From assembly GCF_905475395.1 (NCBI RefSeq), contig NC_058337.1:29164983-29228982 (forward strand): a stretch of DNA of 64,000 bases, read 5' to 3'. A program made the translations under genes and the position numbers. A model generated the notes under the pieces. That model saw only the letters and a program-made list of their open reading frames with translations, was not told the DNA's origin and made no database searches. This stretch comes from Chrysoperla carnea. Taxonomy: Eukaryota; Arthropoda; Insecta; Neuroptera; Chrysopidae. This document shows, one piece after another, positions 36,359-56,300 of this stretch (the first letter of the stretch is position 1; every line of letters begins with the position of its first letter).

Positions 36359-38350
36359 GTGTATGGATTAAAAGTTCGAGCAACGAAACTTTGTGGTTTT
36401 TCTTTTCACATCAAAATAAGTATTTTTTGAAATTTTTTACTTTCCCGGAGTGGTGCAACATGTTTAAAAAACAAAATGGCGTCAAAAATTGAATTTTTTT
36501 CAGAAATTTTATCATTTTTATTTTATATTCGCAAAAGGGGACATCGGTGAATATCCAAATTTGGTAGGTTTGTAGTCCATGTTAAGAACTACTCCTCATA
36601 ATTTTTTGGAGGGGTTTCGTCCCTTCCCCTCCCAGTTATATATATATGTATACATACATATGGTAAAACAGTTCATTTGACTGTAAACTGAAAAATATTT
36701 GATTGATTTTAATGAAACTCATATCAATAGTAGGTTTTATTACTTACAACTTTCGGTTAAAATTTTAGCGAAATCCGTTGAATAGTTCGGCCAAAATTTC
36801 CAATTTAGGGAATTGTTTAAAATAGCTGCCATTTTATGCCGTTTTGTCCTACGAGGTTAAATTTTTTTTTAAATTATAGCATTTTTTATTATCTTTTGAT
36901 TTTATAATAAGTGGCTTACCCGTAAAATGACTCCTTGATCCATATTTTTGCGACAAACGGAAAATTTAACACTTTCTGGAAATAATTGTTTGGGGGGTGT
37001 AGGGACTGGCTTTGGGGGGTGTTTTTTGCTTTGGCATGAGAAAACTATTTTTAAAAGAGGTCTATATGGTTTAAAGCAAAATTTTTAAGTTTTAACCCCA
37101 GCGCTGTAAGAGGGAAGGGGTGTATGAAATAAATGTATCTTAAAAGATTTTAAAAAGAGGTCAAAATAGTTTAAAATGCTAAAGTAACCCAAAATTTTAG
37201 ATGTTTTTATTAATATAGCACTTTTTACAACATCCACCCCTTCCCCTCCCGCTTTCATATTTTTTGCAAATTCAAAATTTTTATGACGTATAAAGGGGTT
37301 TTTGGGGTCGCTGATCTCGAATTTTGCCATAGATTATCAAAAACAATTGTAATATTTTTAGGGGGTGTACTTATTTGGGCCAAAAATTCGAGATCAGCGA
37401 CCCCAAAAACCCCTTTATACGTCATAAAAATTTTGAATTTGCAAAAAATATGAAAGCGGGAGGGGAAGGGGTGGATGTTGTAAAAAGTGCTATATTAATA
37501 AAAACATCTAAAATTTTGGGTTACTTTAGCATTTTAAACTATTTTGACCTCTTTTTAAAATCTTTTAAGATACATTTATTTCATACACCCCTTCCCTCTT
37601 ACAGCGCTGGGGTTAAAACTTAAAAATTTTGCTTTAAACCATATAGACCTCTTTTAAAAATAGTTTTCTCATGCCAAAGCAAAAAACACCCCCCAAAGCC
37701 AGTCCCTACACCCCCCAAACAATTATTTCCAGAAAGTGTTAAATTTTCCGTTTGTCGCAAAAATATGGATCAAGGAGTCATTTTACGGGTAAGCCACTTA
37801 TTATAAAATCAAAAGATAATAAAAAATGCTACAATTTAAAAAAAAATTTAACCTCGTAGGACAAAACGGCATAAAATGGCAGCTATTTTAAACAATTCCC
37901 TAAATTGGAAATTTTGGCCGAACTATTTAACGGATTTCGCTAAAATTTTAACCGAAAGTTGTAAGTAATAAAACCTACTATTGATATGAGTTTCATTAAA
38001 ATCAATCAAATATTTTTCAGTTTACAGTCAAATGAACTGTTTTACCATATGTATGTATACATATATATATAACTGGGAGGGGAAGGGACGAAACCCCTCC
38101 AAAAAATTATGAGGAGTAGTTCTTAACATGGACTACAAACCTACCAAATTTGGATATGCACCGATGTCCCCTTTTGCGAATATAAAATAAAAATGATAAA
38201 ATTTCTGAAAAAAATTCAATTTTTGACGCCATTTTGTTTTTTAAACATGTTGCACCACTCCGGGAAAGTAAAAAATTTCAAAAAATACTTATTTTGATGT
38301 GAAAAGAAAAACCACAAAATTTCGTTGCTCGAACTTTTAATCCATATAAC
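36359..38350. repeat. Long near-perfect palindrome, arms about 970 bp
   Basis: The left arm (about 36359-37330) and right arm (about 37378-38350) are almost exact reverse complements around a spacer of about 47 bp. Both arms give the same 80-codon open frame on opposite strands (37085-37330 minus, 37375-37623 plus), which is a consequence of the symmetry rather than two genes. A diverged relative lies at 58566-59536. It has no recognised coding content and no clear target duplication. Confidence 0.9.
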
Positions 38351-38724
38351 AGCCTTTTTTTGCTTAGATTTACTCCAGTAGATCTCAACTGAAATCAATG
38401 AACTACACCAAATTGATCGAAATACAAAATATCTAAGACTAACTTTTTAGTCGAATCTAGTTTAATTCTGTTGTTACAGTATTCAACGAGTTTTGCTATC
38501 TTCCATCGTTTAATTTTATTTTTGCTTCAGAAACAAGTATCTGATAAGTAAATTTTTCTCTATCTCGCACTATTTACAAAAATGATTTATTTTCTATCTC
38601 TATTTTGAGTATACAAAAAGGTAGACTGTATTTCGCAATTTCATTTATTCTGTGTCTCAATAGCTTCTTCTTTAAAATAATTTACGCCATTCAAATTCTA
38701 CATTAAAATCGCAAAACCCGATAT

Positions 38725-38881
38725 AAAGCTGCTTTTTTGGTATGTTATTTGGAGCCCTTAGGGGAGTGTGAAAAAATATTTTAAAATATTACGCCGGTAG
38801 CACTTTTTTTTTTTGCTTGCAAAACGTAGTTTTACACTGCCCTAAGTGGGGTCCAAATAACATACTATAAAAGCAGCTTTG
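38725..38881. repeat. 157-bp foldback
   Basis: AAAGCTGCTTTTTTGGTATG / CATACTATAAAAGCAGCTTT, with GTTATTTGGAGCCCTTAGGG pairing to CCTAAGTGGGGTCCAAATAA. Confidence 0.7.
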
Positions 38882-38889
38882 CATTGCGT

Positions 38890-38896
<7 letters not shown>

Positions 38897-38927
<31 letters not shown>
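38897..38927 (+). repeat. Poly(T) run of 31
   Basis: Uninterrupted T homopolymer directly after the 38725-38881 foldback; its length is likely polymorphic or assembly-sensitive. Confidence 0.9.
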
Positions 38928-38928
<1 letters not shown>

Positions 38929-39401
38929 TAAGATTTTACTGGCGTGATTTCACTTTTATTTGTATAAATAAAAAATTAGAAATAATTATATAATGAATTA
39001 TATTAATTAATATATTTATATGTATATTTAATGCTTATTTTAATTTACAATTTTTTTAACATTTTTTTCTTTTGTATTATAACTAATAAATATAATAATA
39101 ATAATAATATATAATATAAAATTTGTTTAATAAAATGATATTATTTTATACACCACAGAGTTTCATTTTTTTATTTTTATTTTAATATAGTATTTTTAAA
39201 CTTATTTTTAATTAATTAAACGTGTAATTAGATAATCAATTAATTGTACTGACAACATAAAATTGGGAATAAAAAAAAACAATTGTCGCTAATTATTTAT
39301 TATTTTCATAAAGCGATTAAAAATTATTGATTAGAGAACAAGGACTGGAAAAAACGACAAAAAGATGCGAATTATGTGTTCAAAAAAATTTTTTGATTAT
39401 A

Positions 39402-39407
39402 TTTATT
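39402..39407 (-). terminator. Possible polyadenylation signal of Rab7
   Basis: AATAAA on the minus strand about 330 bases after the Rab7 stop codon. Other AATAAA words in AT-rich sequence make the choice uncertain. Confidence 0.3.
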
Positions 39408-39734
39408 AAACGCGGGCATTTACGATTTTTCGCTGTACCACTAACAATTTCATTGGAATTTAAAATTTTTTGTCTTTTTTCAATTTTGAGCAGGAGTTTT
39501 TAGATAAAAAGAAAGCTACCGATGTAATTTAAAATAAACTAAATCCAATTTAAAAAAATGGCTTAAAATTTTTTTTGAATAGTACAGCGAAAATGATCGT
39601 AAAATACGTTGTTTTTTTTTTTCTAGAATCAGCAATAGTTATGTTTAAAAAATGAATTTTTTCCAAACATGTTTTTCTTTAATGAAAATCGATTCGATCG
39701 ATGGCAATAATTATAAATAGTGTTGAATTGCAAA

Positions 39735-46288
<6,554 letters not shown>

Positions 46289-46311
46289 TCACAAGAATTT
46301 ATCACAAATAT

Positions 46312-49300
46312 CTGAAATAAAACCACGAATTAATTAATGGAAGTTATAATCTAATATACGGAAGTCTTAAAAACGTCTCGTTGTTTACGTAAAATGAAAA
46401 CGTCATTGAATTTAAGGGCTGAAAATAATGTACAATATGATAAAATCAGCTGATTAAATATATTGAAAGACAATGCATCGAGAAAAATAGATGAATCATT
46501 AATAAAAATTTAATAAATAAACATGGATTAATTGAACAATAAGATTAGTGAGACAAAAAAAATTTTACTATTAAATTGTCATTATTAAATGCGTAAATTA
46601 TTAAAAATATACACAAACCTATACAAATTATACTAATTAATTTAACAAATTCTTCAAAATTTATTACTTCAGATTTATTTAATTTAAAAAAGCACTATTT
46701 AATAAATTTTGTTAATAATTTAAAACATAAAACTTATTTGTGAATACAGTGAACCAATATGACACAATAGACAAAAATGGCTACTAATCTTGAAAGTGGG
46801 AAGAACCTTCTGATTAAAGTTACACATTGTACGCATGCGCTCATCAAAACACTTTTTTAATTTTTTGTTTATCTTTTATTTTTTTTAAATTAGAAGAAAA
46901 TTTGATTTTTATTTAAATCTGTGAAAAGAGATTCAACAAGAGGAGTTTTCCAAAAGAAATAAAAATAAATAACATATTTTTTAGTTTATTATTTTTATAG
47001 AAAATATAAATTAATATTTCGAAATGCTTTTTACACATGAAAAAAAAACATACATTCTAAAACGTTTATACAAAATATTGTAAACTTGAGTCTTAACGTT
47101 TGCATAATATTAAAAATTAATTAAATGACTAATTTTTGAAAATATAATTCGTCAAATTATTGCTCCAATTTTAAAATACGTTTTTTATATACAATATAAT
47201 ATAAGATGGCATTCATATTCAAGTTTCAAAAATACAATTTCGTTGTTTAATTCTTTCATTCAGTCTTAAAATTCACATTTAATTTAACAATCACATTAAC
47301 AATTTTTTTTAACGATATTTTTTTTAAAGCGTTTACACCGTAATAAATCTGAATTCAAAATGTACTTAAGGCATGCAATTTTTTCAAAAACACTTTATAA
47401 ATTCAGTTTGATTACGGTTTCCGTGGCGCCACGGATTTACATGCATGAAAATAAAATACTCGAATAAGAAAACACAATTCTTTTCCGATTGAAATCAGAA
47501 TACTTAAAATTAACCAGAAAAATAATTGACCCTTACTAAATGCAAAATATTTAAAATTGATTAGGAACAGGTTGGAAAACCATTCTATCTAGCTTCAAAA
47601 CTATGCCATATTGAATTGGAGTTAATTTTTTCCAACTAATTTCGTTAGAACTTTTGTTAATTATTCGAAAAACTGTACGTAAAAATACGTCTCCAGGCCA
47701 TATCACTGGGTACTATACAACACAAATGTAAAATAGTCCTGGAAGCACTTAGAAGCGACAGAAAATTTGGAGGGTGCAAATTTAAATAGACCTTTTCATT
47801 TCAATTACGATTCATTATTGTTTCGGACAGACAGTAATAAGTTTGACAAAGTATAAGATATTTGTTATTCATTTAATCATATTAATTTTTTAACAAACTG
47901 TCCGAAACAAAAGGTAATCACTTTTTAACCGACCCCAAAAAAAGGAGAAAGTTCTCAATTCGACTGTATTTTTGTTTTTATGTTTGTTGCCTCAGAACTT
48001 TCGATTGGGTGAACCGATTTAGATTATTCTTTTTTTATTTAAAATATGGGGCTTCCCGTGTGGTTCTGTTTCAATTTGGTCCAATTCTGACAATGCCATC
48101 CATGAGAAAATCATATAAGTCTTAAATTTGCAAATAACTTTACAAAAGACAAACGGAAACGCCCGTTGTGACGTAATAATGTTAATTGAATAGTGTAAAC
48201 TGTCTACAATTATATTAACATTATGACGTTACACGATCTTTTACGTACATTTTTTGTCAGGCGTTTTCGTTTCTCTTTTAAGTTTTGTCTGTAACTTTAA
48301 AAAGTATCATGAACAAATAAAAACAGTTTTGTTATAAAACTTACATAATGATCTTTCCATTTTTGTCGAAAAAAATTTTTTTTTAACAACCCAATTTTCT
48401 CATAGGGACCAGTATTTGTACGTAACGCGTTAGGCTAAAATTCCATTGAGACGGCATGTATAGCATGATAAGTTAATTTTTAAACAATAAAAATTTAGGA
48501 GGGCAAATTATTGACAGTGTAACTTAAGTTATTTAATTTGAACCGTTAGAAAATTTTCTTTATTTTTTCTAAATATATAACTAAGAATTTTGTAGCAAGT
48601 TACGTGTCGCAGACTTTTTGAAACAAAAAATTAGTGAAAGATCTAAGTATATTTATTTTATAAATTCGAAAAAGTGTGTTTATGTATTATTTTTTAAATA
48701 TTTTATGAAGTCCTCGGCAATGAAGTACAAGTCTTAAGCTGAAATTCCGTTGAGACGGTATGTAGTAACATTTAATAGTTAACGACCAACTACACACATA
48801 AATATCAATTTATTTTGAGATTTTTCATTCTGTTACACATTATCATATAGATTAAAGTAGAACTTCATTAGTTGGGGCTATTGATAGTCTAGCGAGTGTT
48901 GAATATATTTCAAAAACTAAAATGATCTCGTTCTCGCGGGAAATATGTTTAAAATCCTATAACCCAGTCTTAAATCCTGGTTTAGTTAAGTACTTGACTT
49001 TTGACGTCATAAACAATCTTTCAACAAAATAAAAATTTGAATCAGGGAGTAATAATTAAATAAAAGAACGGACTATTTAATTTGCAACTTATTCAAAAAA
49101 TTAAAATTTTCAGACACTTCATAATGAAGCCATCCATATACGAAGTTTTAAGTACGTGGTAATACCAAAGAGGTTATATAACATAGAGGCTTAAAAGCAT
49201 AGGAAACGCAATAAGTGAATTATTGACCGCTAAAAAAGAGACCGTAAAAAGGCACCGTCTTCCCTCTTTGTCTCGCAGCCTGACAAAGCGTGAATATTAA

Positions 49301-50334
49301 TATTTTAAATTATTGTACAAACACGTGCAAGTCTGTGTATTTCATAGAGATAATATAAGACAAACGAAGAACGCTATAGTCGTATTTTTTTTAGGTCTCC
49401 CTCTATAATGAACATTCCTTTGGATGGTTACATCACGGTTCTATGTTATTGCTTCTATGGGTAATACTAATGGAAGTTATATTTAACTCATTATTAAAAT
49501 GTTTGAATATGTGCAGAATCGTTCCGATTTCCCAATTGTATTTGTTAATTTTACACAATGATTGCGTTCATCCGATAAATTTAAAATTGTTTTGAAAATT
49601 TATGTACTGTATGCATTTCCTTACTAAGATTACAACAAAAGTATTCAATAAACCATTCTTTTTCTAGCACTTGATAAATTTTGTCGAAAGCACTTATAAA
49701 GTTGCTGCACTCAGATTAACTCAGCGATGCAAGATTTATAACCAGAATGGCTTTTAAAACAAGGATTAGGTATCATATAAAAATAAGTAGATGTCATTAA
49801 AATCGCATACTTAAATATGTTGATTTAATTCTCCAAAATAGACACATAAACCTTCCATTTAAACTGATTTGAAAATTGTTACTGTTGAAAAAAAAAAAAA
49901 AAATAAATATAATTATCAATTTAACAGACTTCATTTACTGATTTTTTACTATTCAGCATAATGATTCAGGAATTTTTTTAGCGCTAAGTAAAAGCTTAAT
50001 TATCGCTGTATTAATCTTAATATAGCTATGAAGAATTTTTTAATGAAAATTTCAAAACATTCACTTGCAGATTTATATATAATTATTATCTTGAAATGTT
50101 GAATAATGAATACCAACTTATAAAAAATATGACGCATTCCGTAAATAACATAGCTTTAATATGTAAATTAGCGATATAATCAGTCAAGTAGTCTTTAAAT
50201 ATGTACACTCTTAATCAACTAACTAAATAATTAAATATATATTACAAATTATGATAAACAAAAAAAAAAAAACTGTTTAATTCCACTAAAATTAAAAAAA
50301 ATATATATAATTTATAAATCTAATTATAACCTTT
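46312..50334. other. Intergenic: Rab7 upstream / Su(s) 3' side
   Basis: No gene is supported. The Rab7 promoter and non-coding first exon are expected near 46.3-46.9 kb. A widely distributed insect repeat lies at about 47925-48115 (AACCGACCCC...GTTCTCAATTCGACTGTATT). Two GAAATTCCGTTGAGACGG-type words (about 48438 and 48740) repeat 300 bases apart. The Su(s) 3' UTR occupies the right end. Confidence 0.45.
47925..48115 (+). repeat. Widespread insect dispersed repeat fragment
   Basis: Contains GTTCTCAATTCGACTGTATT followed by TTGGGTGAACCGATTTAGAT, an arrangement familiar from many insect genomes. No ORF is seen; the element class is not determined. Confidence 0.45.
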
Positions 50335-53300
50335 TTACGGAGGAGTTCTACTTCTATTGTTTGTTCGATTATTTGATCGAGCACTTCGCGATTGAAAATT
50401 ACCACGATTATTACCGCCATGTCGTCCACCAGATCCGCTATTCCAATTACCGCCACCACCGCCCCCGCCACGGCCTCGACGATTTTGTCTATCACCACGA
50501 TAACCTCGATCGTTACGTTTATTACCACCATTATTACCGAACTCCATACCACCGAAAAATTGATCATTATTAAACTGGAAGTCATTACCGGGTGGTCCAC
50601 TCATATTATTTTGATACGGTGAATGTCCTAATAATCCAGTACCTTGATTACCTGGAACTCCGAATCCACCCATATTAAAATCATTTGATGGACCTAGTGC
50701 ACCAAGATTTGCCATTAATGGCGTGGGTCCTGGGCCAAGTAATGACGGTTGAACTAATGGTGTGTTTAAATTTGAACTTAAATTTAATAAAGACATTAAA
50801 CCTAATGCTGGATTTAAAATTGAATTTGTATTCAATGGATTATTCGTTAATCCAAGATTTGCAAGAACCGCTGCTAAAATTGGATCATTTTGTAAACTAT
50901 TTTGTTCTGATTTTTGCGAAGAAATTGCTTGATTCAATATTAATTTTTGATTATTGTTTAATCCTTGGTAGAATGTTGAATTTTGTAGTAGCTGCATTTG
51001 TTGGTTATAATCCAAATTAGTTCCATTTATCATCGCCATTTGTTCTAATGGTATATTTGAAGTCGTTTGTTGCTGTTGTGGTTGTGAAACATCCTTAGGT
51101 TCTGTATTACTTAATTTACGTTGCATTCGTGGATCAGCACGTCTTGGATCAGAACTCTTTGGCGATAAGATACTTGGATTCGATTGCGTACTCTGCGAAC
51201 TTGGTGGCGATGCTGGTGTTGATGGTTCTGGTGATGCAATTTCATTTATTACTTTTGGTGTTGTAGATAATCGGAATATTTTTCGTATTCTGGGATCTGC
51301 CGAAGACTGGAAAAATACGTTTATTACATTTAAATTAAGTTCATTTTATATAATTACTACAGTGCAGAACCCCCTAATTTAGCGACACGTGCGGAAGTAT
51401 TCATATTTATTACATCTTTTTATTATATTATTAATATGTATTTTCACTCGATGATTTTATCATTTATATTAGTAATATTATTACATAAACGATGAAATCA
51501 TTATGTGAAAAATCATATTAATAATTTAATGAAAATATATAGAAATTATAATTTTTTTTTCTTCGCGTGATTCTAGATTGGGTTCTACACGTAACGAATA
51601 GAAATACATACCTGAGCATCTTTTGCACTAAGTTTTAAACCGCTATAATCCGGGCGTGGAATATAACATACGTGTACTCTATAAGGAATGGGTGGATGTG
51701 AACTAATGGAAGCTTCAATTTCAGTCGCTGGTACATAATTTTCTATTGGCTTAAATGGAAGATTTAACTGTCTTAGATCTACATCAGACCTACCACCAGC
51801 TGTAAAAAAAGAATATATTTGTTTTAAATTTTTACTTAGTGGTTATATGTTACATCAAAAGGCCGCCTATTGAGTCTAACGTAGTACTAATTTAACTATA
51901 TACCACAGGGATAATACGTATTGTGGTAACACGTGGACCATAGAACCAGTATTTGGTAAGAAAGGGGATAAAAACTTTTAAATTAACTTACGTCTTAAAT
52001 CAGTATCGCCATAATTGCTAACTCGTAAATCAGAATCACGCATACGAACATCTGATAAATTTCTTAAATCCGTATCTTGACGATTCTCAGTTGGTGAAGT
52101 TGATCTGTCAATTGTTCCTAGCTCATAAATACTAATTTTCGGTATAATTTTTGTTGTTGATTCTCTGGAATCACTGGAAGTTTTACGTTTCATACGTGGA
52201 TCACTATTTACTGTAGATGACGAAGATGACGTTGTTTTCGAATCTGTAGCTTTATTTTCTGTATTTGAACTACCGCGATGTCGTGGATCGCGTGGATCCT
52301 GTGATGATTGTGATCGTGGATCCAATAAAGGCCTGTAAATTAAATCAGAATTGCTTAGTATTTGTAAAAATTTTTAAATTCATTTTGCCTATCTCTCTAA
52401 GAGCAGGTATTCGGGAATAATATCTTAATTTATGTTATTTTTGCAAAGTTTCAATAACAATTAGAAGAACATGATATGAGTAAATAGCTCTCACTGGGAA
52501 AGCATTGGCTAACATTATTTTGATGGATCTCCTCAAGTTATTTTTACATATTTTGGCCTCCTAAATTTTTTTGGTAGAAGTGGCCTGCCCCTTGTTACAC
52601 AATATCAAGTATCGTTGAACTCTTCTCCTACCCTTAACGTGTAACGCAATTCATAGATGGCCCCAAAATTGAAAAACAAATAATAATTTTTAAATTAAGT
52701 ATTTTTAAACGAACTTTTACTCATAAAATATTAGCTGAAATTTATGATTTGGTCCCAAAATTTCTTATCTCTTAAATAGAAACAAATTATTGAATCAAAC
52801 TTACGTGGTGGTTGTTGTAGTAGAAGAATTCGTTGTACTATTCGTACTCTGTTGAAGAGATTGATTTGCTTGGTTTTTCACTAATGATAATAATTTTGTA
52901 ACCTCAGCTGAGATATCAACCTTTGATAATTCACTTAATTTGTTCATTAAATTACTACCCGACTGTAATGTTAATGGTTCAATAACACCTGGTTTTATTT
53001 CAGCCGGTCGTAAATCCACATCTTTTAAATTTTTTTGTTCAGATTTTTTCGTTTCATTATTATCTTTATTACCTAAATTTTTCAGTACATTGGATAAAGG
53101 TGCTGAATTCTCTTCATCATCTTCATCTGAATACCAATTTTCATCTTGTCCAATATCATCATCAGATTCATTTTTCTCTTCTTTGAATAAATTCTCTTTT
53201 TGTTGAGCTTTTATTCGCATAAACAATTCACGTTGTTTTAAGGGCAAGTTTGATGGTAAATCATCAGTTTCATTCTTTTCTTGTTTAATCGGCGAATTTT

Positions 53301-56300
53301 CAGGTTCATCTATTACAAAAAAGGAAATATTTAAAAAAATATTAATAAAAAGGTTTTGCGTTTTGAGAGAACAATAAAATAATGGAAAAAATTTCGATTA
53401 TATACTATTCGTGTGCATTTTTGCCACATTAAAATATAGTGAGCAGTTCAATATCGTAACCCAATGTAATTTTATTCAAATTAAGATGAGCATTTCTGTG
53501 GGCTGTATTATGCATTTTGTTAAAATATATCCCCTTAAGGACCCACAATAAAAATATTTAGCTAGATTATAAAATTATTAATTAGCTAGACCGGTTTCGA
53601 TTGCTTTGGCAATCCTCTTCAGTAGCATTAAACCTCTTAAAATTAAAAAGTCTTAAAATTAAAAAATATTTACAAATCCGAAAAAAGAAGAGGATTGCCA
53701 AAGCAATCGAAACCGGTCTAGCTAATTAATAATTTTATAATCTAGCTAAATATTTTTATTGTGGGTCCTTAAGGGGATATATTTTAACAAAATGCAATGT
53801 AATTTTGGTTAATAATATCAAACGGATGAAGGAGATACCAAATAAATCACGTATTTTTTATTAATATTATCCGACAAGAGCATTAAACGAACGAATTATC
53901 ATTTGGATCTCTTCCTGAAATAGAGCACTAATTTTTACTCAAACAAATCTTATACCCTCCGAAGAAAACTTTCGAGAGGAAAACTATATGTCTTCTAGTA
54001 AAACGAAACTACAAGATTCCATCCCAAAGACATAGTAGAAAGTTTACAGCTTAATTAAAAAAAAAAACTTACCATCGTCATTCATATCAATTTTCAGACT
54101 TTCATCTTCAGGCGGCTCATCAATCTCCAAATCTCTTTCTTCTTCCAAACCATTATCACTTTCTGCATGGTTTTCAGCCTGTACATAATTTTTCATTGTA
54201 CTCGGTGAACTGTTTTCATTAGTTACTGTTGGTAAAGGTGCTGGTAGCAATGTTGGTAATAATCGCATATCTTGATCAGTTAAAGCTTTTTCTTCTTCAG
54301 TTTTCTCAACATTATCCCTTATTTTATTCTCACTATGTGTTTCCGGTGATGGTGGATTTGTGTGATCTGTATCATTATTTTGTGAATCTGAATCCACATT
54401 TATTGGTTTTGGTAAAGTTGGTGGTAATGCTCGCATATCAACGTCGCCGTTGCTAAAAATAGGATTTAAAAAAATTAAAAGTTTGAAAAAGTAAAAGAGA
54501 TTTTGTTATATCTCATTCTCATAAAGAAAATAGCTATTTTTCAGAGGGGTCTTTTAAGGTTATCTCTTAGGAACAATCTAGTGCCTGGCATTCGAGGCAT
54601 AATACAAATTGTACGAGGCATAATACATTTGGTATTTCTCTATATATCTCAGTATAGGATTTCCAATTACTTGCTTCTATACTTGGTGGTCAGAACTGAC
54701 GGTCGAAATAAAAAGCCTGATTCAAAATATCATGAGATAAAATTTTTTCGATTATTTATGCTTTTGTGAATTTATTTTTTTGACAAATGATAAATAGAAG
54801 CTATTGTAATCGACTCAAGCAGAATATTCCTCAAAATTTAGTATTTTGTGTTTCAAAGCACGTAGAATTCGCAAAAGCATAAAATTTTCTTTCTGTGTAT
54901 TTTATACACCATTTTAGTTTCCAGAGGTTTTCTCCGAAACTACAAAAGATAGAAGGATGCAAAACTAAATGCTATTATTCCCAACTTCATAACCATCCTG
55001 ACAATATTAAGAGGGTGTAAATGACTTTTTGACCCGCCTTTAACATAATACAATATAAAATATTTACCTGACAATTCGCATGTCTTGATCACCTTTATCG
55101 GAATAAAATCCAGGAAATTTAAAACTCATATTGTACATTTGTATTTTTTGTTGATCTTGTGCATTCAAATTATCGAACACCGATTGTGGAACATTATTAT
55201 AATTACTTTGTTGTTGATTCATTTGTGCCACTAATTGGCTAACATCAACTTGTTCTTTTTCACTACCCCATCGAGAAGGTCGACTACGTGGTGATTTTGT
55301 TGTACCCTTATGATTATTATCATTACATTTATTTTCTTGATCTGTAAAGAGAATTAATCTTAATTTTAATCGTTTTTGCGTGAAAGGATACATATTAAAA
55401 TTAAATCATTAATTGTTTATATACAGGGTCCCCGAAACAACTATCACACTTAGAAGATAAAATTTAAAAAAGTTCACTCTCTGGTTTTAGATCCGATGTA
55501 CCAATGACGACAGAGGGTTTCGTTAATAATCTAGTTTGCATTTTTACTTTATTTAGTCAGTTTATAGATTCCTTGAACACGAGTAAAACTTTTTACAGGG
55601 TTTGTGTCCCGTTACAACGGTATTGTAATAAATATTTGAAAATGCAAAAAATGTAATAAATATTTGAAAATGCGAGGTGTCTCAAAAAGTTGTATACAAT
55701 GAAGTTTTAACGAAGTGAATCAACGCGACTCACAATTAATTGTTTGCGAGATAAGTTTAAAGAAGAAGAAACTGTCCAGAATATCTTCAAGTATGCGATC
55801 ATTCATCCTGATCCTACAAGAGAACGGAAAATTTTCTCTTTGAAAATCTATTTGGTATGCGGCTTTTTGTGTAGGGATATTCCAAGCATAATGTTTATAG
55901 CACAATACCAGCTAGAATCAATGAGTTTATAATCATCTATCGAAATCAAATACCAATTATTTTAGAATAGGAAAATTTTGAATTTTATCGATCAGTTTTA
56001 TCAACTGTGTTTGGACCAAGAGGGCCAATAATTTGAGCAACTTTCGATAAATGATTGGTTTCTACATGTTTTCACATTATTTTGAATTTTGAAATTTTGT
56101 CTTATTATAATAATTACAGTGTTTCTGGCTTCAAGCATAAAAAGAGTGTATACATTTTTTGAGGACACTATGTTGTTGATATAAACATAAAAACTATCTA
56201 TTTTATATGTAAATAACTAAAATGAAAAAAAAAAAAATGAAAAAACGAACTTACAACACGTACCATTCAAATTCGATACTAATTCTTTCGGTATAGAAAC

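Noticed and set aside
37085-37623. Two identical 80-codon ORFs on opposite strands
   Set aside because: Mirror images produced by the palindrome; no family recognised and the diverged relative at 58566-59536 does not keep the frame.
50292-50622. Several ORFs overlapping the Gly/Arg-rich end of Su(s)
   Set aside because: Other-frame shadows of the repetitive RGG-coding sequence; the spliced Su(s) frame explains the region.
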